In this document: piece by piece, positions 41,544 through 49,614 of the stretch
How positions within the stretch are numbered: position 1 is the stretch's first letter
How the letters are laid out: every line of letters begins with the position of its first letter
Assembly (NCBI RefSeq): GCF_014202115.1
Contig: NZ_JACHFW010000001.1
Span: 1-64,000 of the forward strand
Length of the DNA stretch: 64,000 nucleotides
From: Catenibacillus scindens
Lineage (GTDB): Bacteria; Bacillota; Clostridia; Lachnospirales; Lachnospiraceae
Direction of reading: 5' to 3'
The notes under the pieces: model-generated
The model's database searches: none
What the model was told of the DNA's origin: nothing
The model's input: the letters and a program-made list of their open reading frames with translations, nothing else
Made by a program: the position numbers and the translations under genes

Positions 41544-42644
41544 TTACCACATGCGGTAATAATATGAAGATGTGCCTGCAATAATGGCGCTTAAAATAAT
41601 CACAAAGATAAAGATTAAAATAACTGCAACAATAACTGTGACAATCTTTAATATGGCCTGAGCTGCCAGATATGGCCAGAACATACGTTTTTCTCCTCCA
41701 CACAGACGGTCAACGGCACAGTAAAGAAGAATTACTGTGGCAATGGAGGCGATAGATGACACAAACAGCGCCAGCACAGCAGTCGGGAATGTAAAAGAGC
41801 ATATAAAACTTAAAGCGGATGCCAGGATCACCGGAATATAAGCGACCATGGAAACATTGCACGCGCTCCAGAATGAGATCTTCTTTCCTGCAATCAACAG
41901 AAGAACCCAAACTGTCAGGGAAATCAAAAAGGTCATGGCCACATAGAAAATAAACCCGCCAAAAAATGTGACTAACGCAGCCACAAAAGATGCGTGGTCA
42001 AACAACTCTTCAATAATATCCAGAGAACCAATATCTCCGATAACATCAATCAGGCCGCCTACAGAGCAGGCCAGTGTCAGTGCGCCAAAAAAGGCGTATA
42101 CCAGCATATAGATCACCCATACCGGTGATTTTGAACTGCCAGCTTTGTCAAAAACCTCCACAGGATTTTTTGTAAAAATACCAAGGAACCATTTTGCCAG
42201 ATTGGAGCCAAATTCGCTGGGCTGACGGTTTACATAGGGCTGGCCTCCATAATAAGGCTGGCCGTTTGGTCCTCCGTAACCCTGTGGGCCATAGCCTGGC
42301 TGGCCGTTTGGTCCTCCGTAGCCCTGTGGGCCATAGCCTGGCTGGCCGTTTGGCCCTCCATAGCCCTGTGGACCGCCCTGACCGCCGTAGTTGTAGCCAT
42401 TTGGCATCCCATAACCGGGCTGACCGTTTGGAGCAGGACTGCTCTGGCCGGCATACATGCCACTGCCCGGAGCCGCTCCCATATTTTCCGGTGAATTTTC
42501 TCCTGAATTTCCCAGTACAACCGTCTCGTCTGCCGCTTTATTTTCCGGCTGCGCAGGAGGGTCATTCTTTGGCAGAACATAACCGCAGTTTGGACACTGA
42601 CCGGCGTCATTTAACGGTGTTCCGCATTTTGCACAAAATGCCAT
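41544..42644 (-). CDS. zinc-ribbon, Yip1-like membrane protein with Gly/Pro/Gln repeats
   Basis: 366 residues. An N-terminal zinc ribbon (FCAKCGTPLNDAGQCPNCG) is followed by about 100 disordered residues containing three tandem units of 14 residues (GYGGPNGQPGYGPQ type), then five membrane helices of the Yip1 type. The family has no firm bacterial role; membrane organisation is a guess. The repeats correspond to a 42-bp period in the DNA at 42256-42381. It is a single-gene unit with its own terminator. Confidence 0.82.
   Translation of the reverse strand: MAFCAKCGTPLNDAGQCPNCGYVLPKNDPPAQPENKAADETVVLGNSGENSPENMGAAPGSGMYAGQSSPAPNGQPGYGMPNGYNYGGQGGPQGYGGPNGQPGYGPQGYGGPNGQPGYGPQGYGGPNGQPYYGGQPYVNRQPSEFGSNLAKWFLGIFTKNPVEVFDKAGSSKSPVWVIYMLVYAFFGALTLACSVGGLIDVIGDIGSLDIIEELFDHASFVAALVTFFGGFIFYVAMTFLISLTVWVLLLIAGKKISFWSACNVSMVAYIPVILASALSFICSFTFPTAVLALFVSSIASIATVILLYCAVDRLCGGEKRMFWPYLAAQAILKIVTVIVAVILIFIFVIILSAIIAGTSSYYYRMW
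42256..42381. repeat. 42-bp tandem repeat, three units, inside a gene
   Basis: Units begin at 42256, 42298 and 42340 (each GGCTGGCCGTTTGG). The first two differ at only one or two positions; the third is more diverged. In frame with the minus-strand gene (14 residues per unit), so copy-number change would keep the frame. Confidence 0.85.
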
Positions 42645-42772
42645 TTTTCATACTTCCTTTCCTATGAAATTCGCTGCACATCTTCAGGATTTAACTCACC
42701 TGAATATGCATAGGATGTACAAATCCCCTATAAGTTCCATTGTAAAACGCTGATGCGTCGATGTCAAGAAGT

Positions 42773-43186
42773 TTACCGTTTTCTGAAAATGATCAGTTTA
42801 CTAAACACATAATTAAAGATCATTACAAAAATATTTGAGAGTATTTTTGCCACAATACCGGGCAGCATAGCCACAGATACGCATAAAAACATAATAATCA
42901 TATCCCCTGCCATAGACATGAGACGTCCACTGACAAAAAGAGTAAATTCTCTGAAAATCGCCGAAGCTCCCCGCTTTTTGCTTTTAAATACCAGTGTCCG
43001 GTTAGAGACATAGGCAAACAGCACCGACAGTACCCAGGCAATAAAATTTGACACAAGATAGTGAATACCTAAAATGTCCGCGCAGACGCCATAGGACACA
43101 ATATTGACCAGAGTAGTCATGCCGCCGCAGATTACATACCACACAAGTTCCCTGTATTTTTTATAAAGTTCAACTATTGTTTTCAT
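42773..43186 (-). CDS. GtrA family membrane protein
   Basis: 137 residues from ATG 43186 (AAGG upstream; TTG 43195 would add three). Four membrane helices and the family pattern FVICGGxTTLVNI (here YVICGGMTTLVNIVSYG) identify GtrA, a small protein thought to flip or present lipid-linked sugars. It overlaps the end of the GT2 gene by 17 bases, so translation is coupled, and both products should work together on a polyprenyl-phosphate sugar. Confidence 0.88.
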   Translation of the reverse strand: MKTIVELYKKYRELVWYVICGGMTTLVNIVSYGVCADILGIHYLVSNFIAWVLSVLFAYVSNRTLVFKSKKRGASAIFREFTLFVSGRLMSMAGDMIIMFLCVSVAMLPGIVAKILSNIFVMIFNYVFSKLIIFRKR

Positions 43187-44147
43187 TTTGGTCAACCTTC
43201 TTATCTGCGCCTTTTAACCGGGCGTTTGTATCCGCCACAAGAAAATGAGGCCGGCGTTTTACCTCGTAATAGATCCGTCCAATATACTCTCCGAGAACTC
43301 CCACGGAGATAAGCTGGACACCGCCGATGATCAATATGGCGCAGATCGTTGTAAAATATCCGGGGACAACAATTCCGTGGAGAATGATCTGTATCAGGGT
43401 GATGAGAATGTAGATCACACTGATGACTACCAGCAGGCCGCCCATAATAAAACAGGCCCGCAGCGGCTTGTTGTTAAAAGAAATCAGACCGTCAATACCG
43501 TAAGATAAAAGTTTCTTAAAAGACCACTTTGTCTCCCCGGCAGCCCTCTGCATATTTTCATACTCAATGATTTTCTCTTTAAAGCCGATCCATGAAAAAA
43601 GACCTTTGGAAAAACGATTATACTCCTGCATGGCCAGCAGGCCGTCCACAGCTTTGCGGCTTAAAAGACGAAAGTCTCCCACGCCGTCCACCATTTTTAC
43701 ATCCACAATGTGATTGACAATACGGTAATATAAATGGGCCATCAGCGTTGCCCGACGGTTATCACCTTTGCGGTTGCGCTTGGCGATCACTTGATCGTAG
43801 CCCTGCCTGTACCACTGGATCATCTCTGGAATCAGTTCCGGCGGATGCTGGAGATCCGCATCCATGATCACCACACAGTCCCCGCCGGCGTAAGTAAGTC
43901 CGGCAAGCATGGCCGCCTCCTTTCCAAAATTACGGCTGAAAGAGATATATCGGACGTGAGTATCTTTGGATGCAGCAGACTTTAACTTTTCAAGGGTATC
44001 GTCCCGGCTTCCGTCATCTACAAAGATCAGCTCATATTCATATCCGTTCCTGTCCCCATTTTCCCGCAAAACCTGGCTCAGCCTTGTCCATGTGGCGTCA
44101 ATGACAGCGGTCTCATTATAGCAGGGAACAATTACTGATAAAAGCAT
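43170..44147 (-). CDS. GT2 glycosyltransferase (GtrB/DPM1-like)
   Basis: 325 residues. A GT-A domain with VIVPCYNE, DDGSRDDT and MDADLQHPPE moves a sugar from UDP/GDP onto polyprenyl phosphate; two C-terminal membrane helices (about 230-300) place it at the membrane, as in GtrB. The adjacent gtrA-like gene overlaps its end. Upstream on the same strand is glf, so the region serves cell-surface glycan synthesis. A second gene of the same subfamily lies at 54186-55187. Confidence 0.9.
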   Translation of the reverse strand: MLLSVIVPCYNETAVIDATWTRLSQVLRENGDRNGYEYELIFVDDGSRDDTLEKLKSAASKDTHVRYISFSRNFGKEAAMLAGLTYAGGDCVVIMDADLQHPPELIPEMIQWYRQGYDQVIAKRNRKGDNRRATLMAHLYYRIVNHIVDVKMVDGVGDFRLLSRKAVDGLLAMQEYNRFSKGLFSWIGFKEKIIEYENMQRAAGETKWSFKKLLSYGIDGLISFNNKPLRACFIMGGLLVVISVIYILITLIQIILHGIVVPGYFTTICAILIIGGVQLISVGVLGEYIGRIYYEVKRRPHFLVADTNARLKGADKKVDQNENNS

Positions 44148-44192
44148 ATTTTCCTCCTTAACCCAGTCCAGGTCTTATCCTGCCGGGACATT

Positions 44193-45305
44193 TCAGATCC
44201 GGTCCGCTCCAAGCAGCTTCTCTACCAGGCCAAACGCGGATTCAATAACTTTATCCATATCATAGTATTTATATTCTGCCAGCCGACCGCCAAATGAAAC
44301 ATTTTTCTCGGTCTTTGCCAAAGCCTCATATCTGGCGAAAATCTCCTGATTCTTTTCATCATTCACCGGATAATAAGGTTCCATCCCCGGCTGCCATGTC
44401 ACCGGATATTCTTTGGTGATCACCGTTGAAGGCGATGTTCCGAACTCAAAATGCTTATGCTCAATGATTCTAGTGTAAGGCGTCTCGGCGTCTGTATAGT
44501 TGACCACAGCCACCCCCTGATAATTGTCTGTGTCCAGCAGAACGGACTCAAATTTTAAGCTGCGGTATTCCAGGTTCCCGTAACAGTAGTCAAAATAGGA
44601 GTCCACGGTTCCCGTATAGATCATATAATCACCCATGGATTTATATTTTTCCCGGTCCTCATTAAAATCTGTATTCAAAAGAACATCGCAGCCCTCAAAA
44701 AGCCGGTCAATGATCACATTATAGCCGCCCATGGGAATGCCCTGGTAACGGTCATTAAAATAGTTGTTATCATAAGTATAGCGCACCGGGAGACGTTTGA
44801 TAATAAAGGCGGGAAGTTCTTTACAGCTTCTGCCCCACTGTTTCTGGGTATAGCCCCGAATCAGTTTCTCATAAATATCCTTTCCCACAAGGCTGATGGC
44901 CTGCTCTTCAAGATTCCGGGGCTCATGGGTAATGGTTCCCCTCTGCTCCTCAATGATAGCTTTGGCTTCAGCCGGCGTTGATATACCCCACATCTTGCTG
45001 AAAGTATTCATATTAAAAGGCATATTATAGATTTCACCGTGGTAGTTGGCTATAGGAGAATTGGTATACCGGTTAAACTCCGCCAGAGAATTTACAAAAT
45101 CCCACACTTTCCTGTTGCTGGTATGAAAAATATGAGCTCCGTATTTATGGACATGAATCTTCTCCACATCCTCACAGTAAATATTTCCGCCCATATGCTC
45201 ACGCTTTTCAATGACAAGGCAGCTCTTTCCCGCTTTCACAGCATGCCAGGCAAATGTCCCGGCAAAGAGTCCGCTTCCTACAAGAACATAATCATAATGT
45301 TTCAT
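44193..45305 (-). CDS. glf: UDP-galactopyranose mutase
   Basis: 370 residues from ATG 45305; GGAGG lies 5 bases upstream, whereas ATG 45308 would be too close. This flavoenzyme converts UDP-galactopyranose to UDP-galactofuranose for surface polysaccharides. The FAD site is GSGLFAGTFAWHA, and HIFHTSNRKVWDFVNSLAEF, GYTQKQWGRSCKELP and RYTYDNNYFNDRYQGIPMGGY are conserved substrate-site regions. A terminator hairpin with a T tract ends directly at its ribosome binding site. Confidence 0.94.
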   Translation of the reverse strand: MKHYDYVLVGSGLFAGTFAWHAVKAGKSCLVIEKREHMGGNIYCEDVEKIHVHKYGAHIFHTSNRKVWDFVNSLAEFNRYTNSPIANYHGEIYNMPFNMNTFSKMWGISTPAEAKAIIEEQRGTITHEPRNLEEQAISLVGKDIYEKLIRGYTQKQWGRSCKELPAFIIKRLPVRYTYDNNYFNDRYQGIPMGGYNVIIDRLFEGCDVLLNTDFNEDREKYKSMGDYMIYTGTVDSYFDYCYGNLEYRSLKFESVLLDTDNYQGVAVVNYTDAETPYTRIIEHKHFEFGTSPSTVITKEYPVTWQPGMEPYYPVNDEKNQEIFARYEALAKTEKNVSFGGRLAEYKYYDMDKVIESAFGLVEKLLGADRI

Positions 45306-45314
45306 CATAACCTC

Positions 45315-45347
45315 CAAAAAAAGGGCCGCACCCTGAGGATGCGGCCC
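45315..45347 (-). terminator. terminator abutting the glf ribosome binding site
   Basis: GGGCCGCA (45323-45330) pairs with TGCGGCCC (45340-45347). On the minus strand a run of seven T follows and runs into GGAGG of glf. It ends the leuA-acetyltransferase transcript or acts as an attenuator for glf. Confidence 0.8.
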
Positions 45348-45374
45348 AGAATATCTGCATAAATGTCTAAAAGC

Positions 45375-45965
45375 TTACGAAATATCCAGCCTGTACAGGC
45401 ACATTCCGGCATCTTCATCCAAATACTGTGTGTCCAGATGCATACCCAGCTTCCGGGCCAGACCTCTGGATCCTTTATGATCTTTTGGAATCCGCGCGGC
45501 AGCTTTCTCAAAGTCTGTCTCACTGCGGATATAATCCACAACTGCGGACATAGCCTCGTAGCCGTAGCCCTTCCGGGAATAATCTTTGCGGATCACATAT
45601 CCAAGTTCCAGCAGCCAGTCCTCGCCAATCTGGGAAGGCCACGGTCCTCCAAAACCGATCATCCTGCCGTCAGCAGCCAGACATATGGCCCACAGGCCCA
45701 TACCATAAAAGCCGTACATGAAATGGATATAACTCTCCAGTTTTTCCCGTTCTTCATCCCTGTCATCGCTTAACGGCAAAAGACCGGGCACCTCTCCCCA
45801 GGAATCACAGACAGAGTAAATCTCATCCAGATCATCTGCCTTAAACTCCCGCAGAATCAGCCGGCGGGTTTTTGCGATAACGCAATGCTCCGAACCCTCA
45901 GAATCTTCCCGTGAAGGCTGATTGTTCCCATGAGACACTCCTATATCCAAGCGTTCACTGTCCAT
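45375..45965 (-). CDS. GNAT family N-acetyltransferase (RimJ/RimL type)
   Basis: 196 residues. After a 26-residue N-terminal extension the RimJ-like start TRRLILREFKADDLDEIY is seen, and the acetyl-CoA loop is KDYSRKGYGYEAMSAVVDYI. It probably acetylates a protein N-terminus or a small molecule; the substrate is unknown. The ATG lies inside the last codons of leuA (11-base overlap), so translation is coupled to leuA. The GNAT domain itself starts late, so a downstream start is possible but no better site is obvious. Confidence 0.82.
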   Translation of the reverse strand: MDSERLDIGVSHGNNQPSREDSEGSEHCVIAKTRRLILREFKADDLDEIYSVCDSWGEVPGLLPLSDDRDEEREKLESYIHFMYGFYGMGLWAICLAADGRMIGFGGPWPSQIGEDWLLELGYVIRKDYSRKGYGYEAMSAVVDYIRSETDFEKAAARIPKDHKGSRGLARKLGMHLDTQYLDEDAGMCLYRLDIS

Positions 45966-47628
45966 AGTAGAGACGATTCAGGGCGCTGAAAATAGCCCGA
46001 ACAGAAGACCGGGTAATATTGGAGCTAATACCCACGCCGAAGGCGGATTTTCCGGTTTTTGCGTCCACAAGCTGAATATAGCTGGCTGCCTGTGAATCTG
46101 AGCCTTTGGTCAGTGCGTGTTCGCTGTACATGGTCAGGCGGGTATTATAGCCGGCCTGCTGACAGAGACCATGCTTCACCGCATCAATTGGACCGTTGCC
46201 AAAGCCTTCGATCACCTTTGTCTCGCCATGATCCGTATATGTAAGGACCACTTTAGTATCAAATGTATCGTGCTGGTCGCTGATATCTTCCACACGGATC
46301 TTACGGAAATGGAGAGGTTCCTTGGCCTCGACATACATTTTCCGAAATACAGACATAATCTGTTCCGGAGCCACCTCGCCCTGTTTTTCGGAAATCTTCT
46401 GAACCTCATCAGCCAGCTCTTTATGCATCTCCTTAGGCAGTTTAAATCCATAATACTGATCCATGATAAATGCCACGCCGCCCTTGCCGGACTGGCTGTT
46501 AATGCGGACAATAGGCTCGTAATTACGGCCAACATCGGAAGGATCAATAGGCAGATAAGGCACCTGCCATGTATCCGGATGGCGCTCGTTCATAGCCTTG
46601 ATGCCTTTATTGATGGCATCCTGGTGAGAGCCAGAGAATGCGGTAAATACAAGCTTGCCCGCATATGGATGACGCTCAGGCACCTGCATCTTGCAGCATC
46701 TCTCATAGACGTCAATGATCTCGTTGACATTTTCCAGGTTAAGCTCCGGATTAATGCCCTGGGAAAACATATTATAAGCGATGGTCAGAATATCCACATT
46801 GCCGGTACGCTCACCATTGCCGAACAATGTTCCCTCAATACGGTCAGCTCCGGCCAGAAGAGACAGTTCCGCCGCCGCCACAGCACATCCCCGGTCATTG
46901 TGGGGGTGAACGCTTAAAATAATGCTCTCTCTGTTTTTAAAATGGGTATCCATCCATTCGATCTGATCCGCGTAAACATTGGGCGTTGTCATCTCCACTG
47001 TGGACGGAAGATTAATGATAATCGGCCGTTCTTTCGTGGGCTTCCACTCGTCCATGACAGCCTCGCACACTTCCAGAGCATAGTCCAGCTCTGTCCCCGT
47101 AAAGCTCTCCGGAGAATACTCCAACCACAGATTACCTTTGAAATCAGCGGCGTGGCTTTTTACCATCCGTGTGCCATCAATGGCGATCTGCTTGATCTCT
47201 TCCCTGTTCATATTAAAGACCACATCTCTTTGAAGCGTGGATGTGGAGTTGTAAATATGGACAATCACATTTTTAATGCCCTCAATGGCCTCAAAAGTCT
47301 TGTCAATGAGATGGGCCCGGCACTGAGTAAGTACCTGCACCCGCACGTCATCGGGGATCATATTTTTCTCAACAAGAGTTCTCAAAAAATCATATTCAAT
47401 CTGGGAGGCTGACGGGAAACCGATTTCAATCTCCTTAAAACCAAGCTTGACCAAAAGATTAAAAAACTCAATCTTCTCTTCAACAACCATAGGATCAACA
47501 AGGGCCTGATTTCCATCTCTTAAATCTACACTGCACCAAACAGGCGCTTTCTGGATCTGGCGGTCGGGCCACTTGCGGTCGGGCAGATCAACAACCGGTA
47601 CTCTTTTATATTTTTTATAATTTAACAT
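45955..47628 (-). CDS. leuA: 2-isopropylmalate synthase
   Basis: 557 residues of the longer LeuA type that begins KRVPVVDLPDRKWPD. It condenses acetyl-CoA with 2-oxoisovalerate, the first committed step of leucine synthesis. The catalytic domain shows SVDLRDGNQALVDPM (metal site), GFKEIEIGFPSASQIEYD, HPHNDRGCAVAAAELSLLAGADRIEGTLFGNGERTGN; the last 120 residues form the leucine-sensing regulatory domain. AGGAGG precedes the ATG. A promoter and a 220-nt leader with a small Leu/Val/Ile-rich frame lie upstream. No leuB/C/D in the window. Confidence 0.95.
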   Translation of the reverse strand: MLNYKKYKRVPVVDLPDRKWPDRQIQKAPVWCSVDLRDGNQALVDPMVVEEKIEFFNLLVKLGFKEIEIGFPSASQIEYDFLRTLVEKNMIPDDVRVQVLTQCRAHLIDKTFEAIEGIKNVIVHIYNSTSTLQRDVVFNMNREEIKQIAIDGTRMVKSHAADFKGNLWLEYSPESFTGTELDYALEVCEAVMDEWKPTKERPIIINLPSTVEMTTPNVYADQIEWMDTHFKNRESIILSVHPHNDRGCAVAAAELSLLAGADRIEGTLFGNGERTGNVDILTIAYNMFSQGINPELNLENVNEIIDVYERCCKMQVPERHPYAGKLVFTAFSGSHQDAINKGIKAMNERHPDTWQVPYLPIDPSDVGRNYEPIVRINSQSGKGGVAFIMDQYYGFKLPKEMHKELADEVQKISEKQGEVAPEQIMSVFRKMYVEAKEPLHFRKIRVEDISDQHDTFDTKVVLTYTDHGETKVIEGFGNGPIDAVKHGLCQQAGYNTRLTMYSEHALTKGSDSQAASYIQLVDAKTGKSAFGVGISSNITRSSVRAIFSALNRLYYGQ

Positions 47629-47725
47629 TTCTTATTCCTCCTGATAAAAATTCATTTCAAGTCAAAACCAAACCGATTCTCTCTTTCTGGAATCTTCTGA
47701 CCTATAGCCAAAAGCCCTGTAATTT

Positions 47726-47824
47726 TTATGCCTTCCCCTTTTTGGGGAGTCGGAGGACCACACTGTACTTATCCAGTATAAATAATGTCGGCCGGCGGAC
47801 TATACTAGCCCCATCCTTCATCAT
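47726..47824 (-). CDS. candidate leuA leader peptide
   Basis: A 32-codon frame (ATG 47824 or 47821) in the leuA leader, starting about 28 bases after the predicted transcription start, with AAAGGG just upstream. The peptide is rich in branched-chain residues (ASIVRRPTLFILDKYS then VVLRL: four Leu, three Val, two Ile). It ends next to a CCCC/GGGG hairpin. Leucine-dependent attenuation is a guess; the Leu codons are not in a tight run. Confidence 0.35.
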   Translation of the reverse strand: MMKDGASIVRRPTLFILDKYSVVLRLPKKGKA

Positions 47825-47858
47825 CCCTTTTATTTTAAAATTTCGATTTACAGTAGTT

Positions 47859-47887
47859 ACTTTATCAAATAAAAGTCTCCATGTCAA
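47859..47887 (-). promoter_or_regulatory. sigma-A promoter of leuA
   Basis: On the minus strand: TTGACA (47887-47882), 17-base spacer, TAAAGT (47864-47859). It leaves a leader of about 220 nt before leuA. I see no T-box sequence in it. Confidence 0.85.
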
Positions 47888-47935
47888 GAACCTGGCACCC
47901 CCCATTTCTGACATAAAGGATGTCCAAAAGAAACA

Positions 47936-47957
47936 GCCCCGCTGTCATCAGCGGGGC
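47936..47957 (-). terminator. terminator after the HPr gene
   Basis: GCCCCGCTG (47936-47944) pairs perfectly with CAGCGGGGC (47949-47957). On the minus strand TGTTTCTTTT follows. It separates the cda-HPr unit from leuA. Confidence 0.8.
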
Positions 47958-48005
47958 CGCCTGTCATATCCGTAAATACACCACTGCTGGAAGCAGGGAA
48001 TGTAT

Positions 48006-48269
48006 TCAAGCCTCAAGGCCATGGTCAATAAGGGCCGATAGCTTTTCCATGGCTATTTTCTCGTCTGGTCCGTCGCATATAAGCAGGATCTCATCGCCGC
48101 ACTTTACACAGGCGCCAAGAACACTGAGGACGCTTTTTGCGTTGGCTGTGCTGTCGCCTTTCTGAAAGGAAATCCTGGACTTAAACTTAATAGCCTCCTT
48201 GCAAAGTATCCCGGCAGGTCTTAGATGCAGGCCGGCGGGATTATGCACCTTAACAGTTTCTTTCAGCAT
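48006..48269 (-). CDS. HPr family phosphocarrier protein
   Basis: 87 residues from ATG 48269 (GGGAGG upstream); the frame is open further but overlaps cdaR. The phosphorylatable His is in AGLHLRPAG (usually GLHARPA), so it can take phosphate in the sugar PTS relay. The regulatory serine is in NAKSVLSVLG, the site of HPr kinase. Cys-x-x-Cys in ACVKCGDE is unusual. It follows cdaA-cdaR after 28 bases, an unusual place for ptsH, and may be a second HPr with a signalling role. Confidence 0.88.
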   Translation of the reverse strand: MLKETVKVHNPAGLHLRPAGILCKEAIKFKSRISFQKGDSTANAKSVLSVLGACVKCGDEILLICDGPDEKIAMEKLSALIDHGLEA

Positions 48270-48297
48270 ACTATCCCTCCCAATATCTCTCAAATCA

Positions 48298-49614
48298 TTA
48301 CTGACCGCTTTCCTCAGACTGAGACCCGGTCTGGGTCTGGGGCTGCGCCTCCTCCACAATTATGGCCACTTCCTGTCCCGGTGCCAGAGATATATTCTCA
48401 GGCAGACTGGCTGAAATTGTAGCCGAATACTCTCCAGGTTCATCACAGTTAGTGACATCCAGATAAAACTGACTTTTCTGCGAAGTATCGCTTCGGGCAC
48501 TATCCAGATTCTCCTCTGTTCCTGTCACGGTAATAGACACTGTATCGTCACCGGAGGCAAGGCGGTATGTGAAATTTGAATTTTCCCCAATCAACTGTAT
48601 ATTTTCAAAAGATACCGGCCATGACGCCGAGACTTCTTCCTCCACTGTAATCTGGTAGGTGATCCCATTTTCCCGAAGATCCGAATCTACCAGCCGCAGA
48701 TTATCCCCCAGATAGTCCGCAATAGGAAATACTCCTTCCGTGGTCTCCGTGAGATTCTCCTCTCCCGGAATGGAATAAGTGACAGAACCTCTGGAAATAA
48801 TATCGCTCTTTTCCATATCTTCATCGGAAGCTGTGACAACGATCTGCTGGGGACTATAAGCCGTTCCAGTGATAGCATAACCATCCGCCGCAGTCACTCC
48901 GCTGAAATCCAGGATCACATCCAAAGTCTGTGTCCTCCATATCTCAACATTAACCCGAACAGGATTTTCAAGCTCAATATCCACAGTCTCCGCTGTGATC
49001 ATATCGCCGTTTTTATCATATAAAACCGGCTGGACATCCTCTGAGAAGTCTGAACTGCGGCCCTCCACATTGACGGATACCACAAGCCTGTCCGCGTTCT
49101 CAAGGATTTTCTTTGGACCGCTGATAGTCACCAGGCTCGGCTCACAGGAAGTGCTTCCCACCGCGTAGCCGTCGGCAGGTGTCCCCGATGTGGTCACGGT
49201 CACATCCCTCTGTATTGTTGTCAATTCGTCAAGTTCAATTTGTAATGTATTGCTCTGGGGCAGAATCTCCACATTGCTGTCTACGTATGCCTTAGGCGTG
49301 ATCTCCACAGGCACGGCATCCACAATAGACAGCTTAGACATATCTGCATAAACATTGAAATCAGAAGCACTGAGACGGTTGATCACGGAAGATCTGCCGC
49401 TGATGGTAAATCTGGCGGTCTCGCCGCTGACAATAGAATATGTATAGTTTTCATCCTGCTGTGAAAGTACTTCCTCATTGCGGACCTCAACGGTCTGTGT
49501 CAGGGTCTTTGTTGTCAATGGATCGGCTACGCTCTGGATCAGCAGCCAGATCACAACAGCCAGAACAAGAGAACCCAGTTTCAACCCCAGATTATTGGTC
49601 AGCTTTTTTTTCAT
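48298..49614 (-). CDS. cdaR: YbbR-domain protein CdaR
   Basis: 438 residues. An N-terminal membrane helix (LKLGSLVLAVVIWLLIQSVA) anchors several YbbR beta-domains outside the cell, ending in a Gln/Glu/Pro-rich tail. In Firmicutes CdaR binds and regulates the diadenylate cyclase CdaA. Its start overlaps the end of cdaA by 23 bases. glmM, which usually completes this operon, is not here; an HPr gene takes the next position. Confidence 0.9.
   Translation of the reverse strand: MKKKLTNNLGLKLGSLVLAVVIWLLIQSVADPLTTKTLTQTVEVRNEEVLSQQDENYTYSIVSGETARFTISGRSSVINRLSASDFNVYADMSKLSIVDAVPVEITPKAYVDSNVEILPQSNTLQIELDELTTIQRDVTVTTSGTPADGYAVGSTSCEPSLVTISGPKKILENADRLVVSVNVEGRSSDFSEDVQPVLYDKNGDMITAETVDIELENPVRVNVEIWRTQTLDVILDFSGVTAADGYAITGTAYSPQQIVVTASDEDMEKSDIISRGSVTYSIPGEENLTETTEGVFPIADYLGDNLRLVDSDLRENGITYQITVEEEVSASWPVSFENIQLIGENSNFTYRLASGDDTVSITVTGTEENLDSARSDTSQKSQFYLDVTNCDEPGEYSATISASLPENISLAPGQEVAIIVEEAQPQTQTGSQSEESGQ

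Noticed and set aside
47629-47860. T-box riboswitch in the leuA leader
   Set aside because: No T-box core resembling AGGGTGGNACCGCG and no clear terminator/antiterminator pair in the 220 nt.
47825-47914. Longer 62-codon version of the leuA leader frame
   Set aside because: Its upstream part covers the -35 and -10 boxes and cannot be on the leuA transcript; only the part from 47824 was kept.
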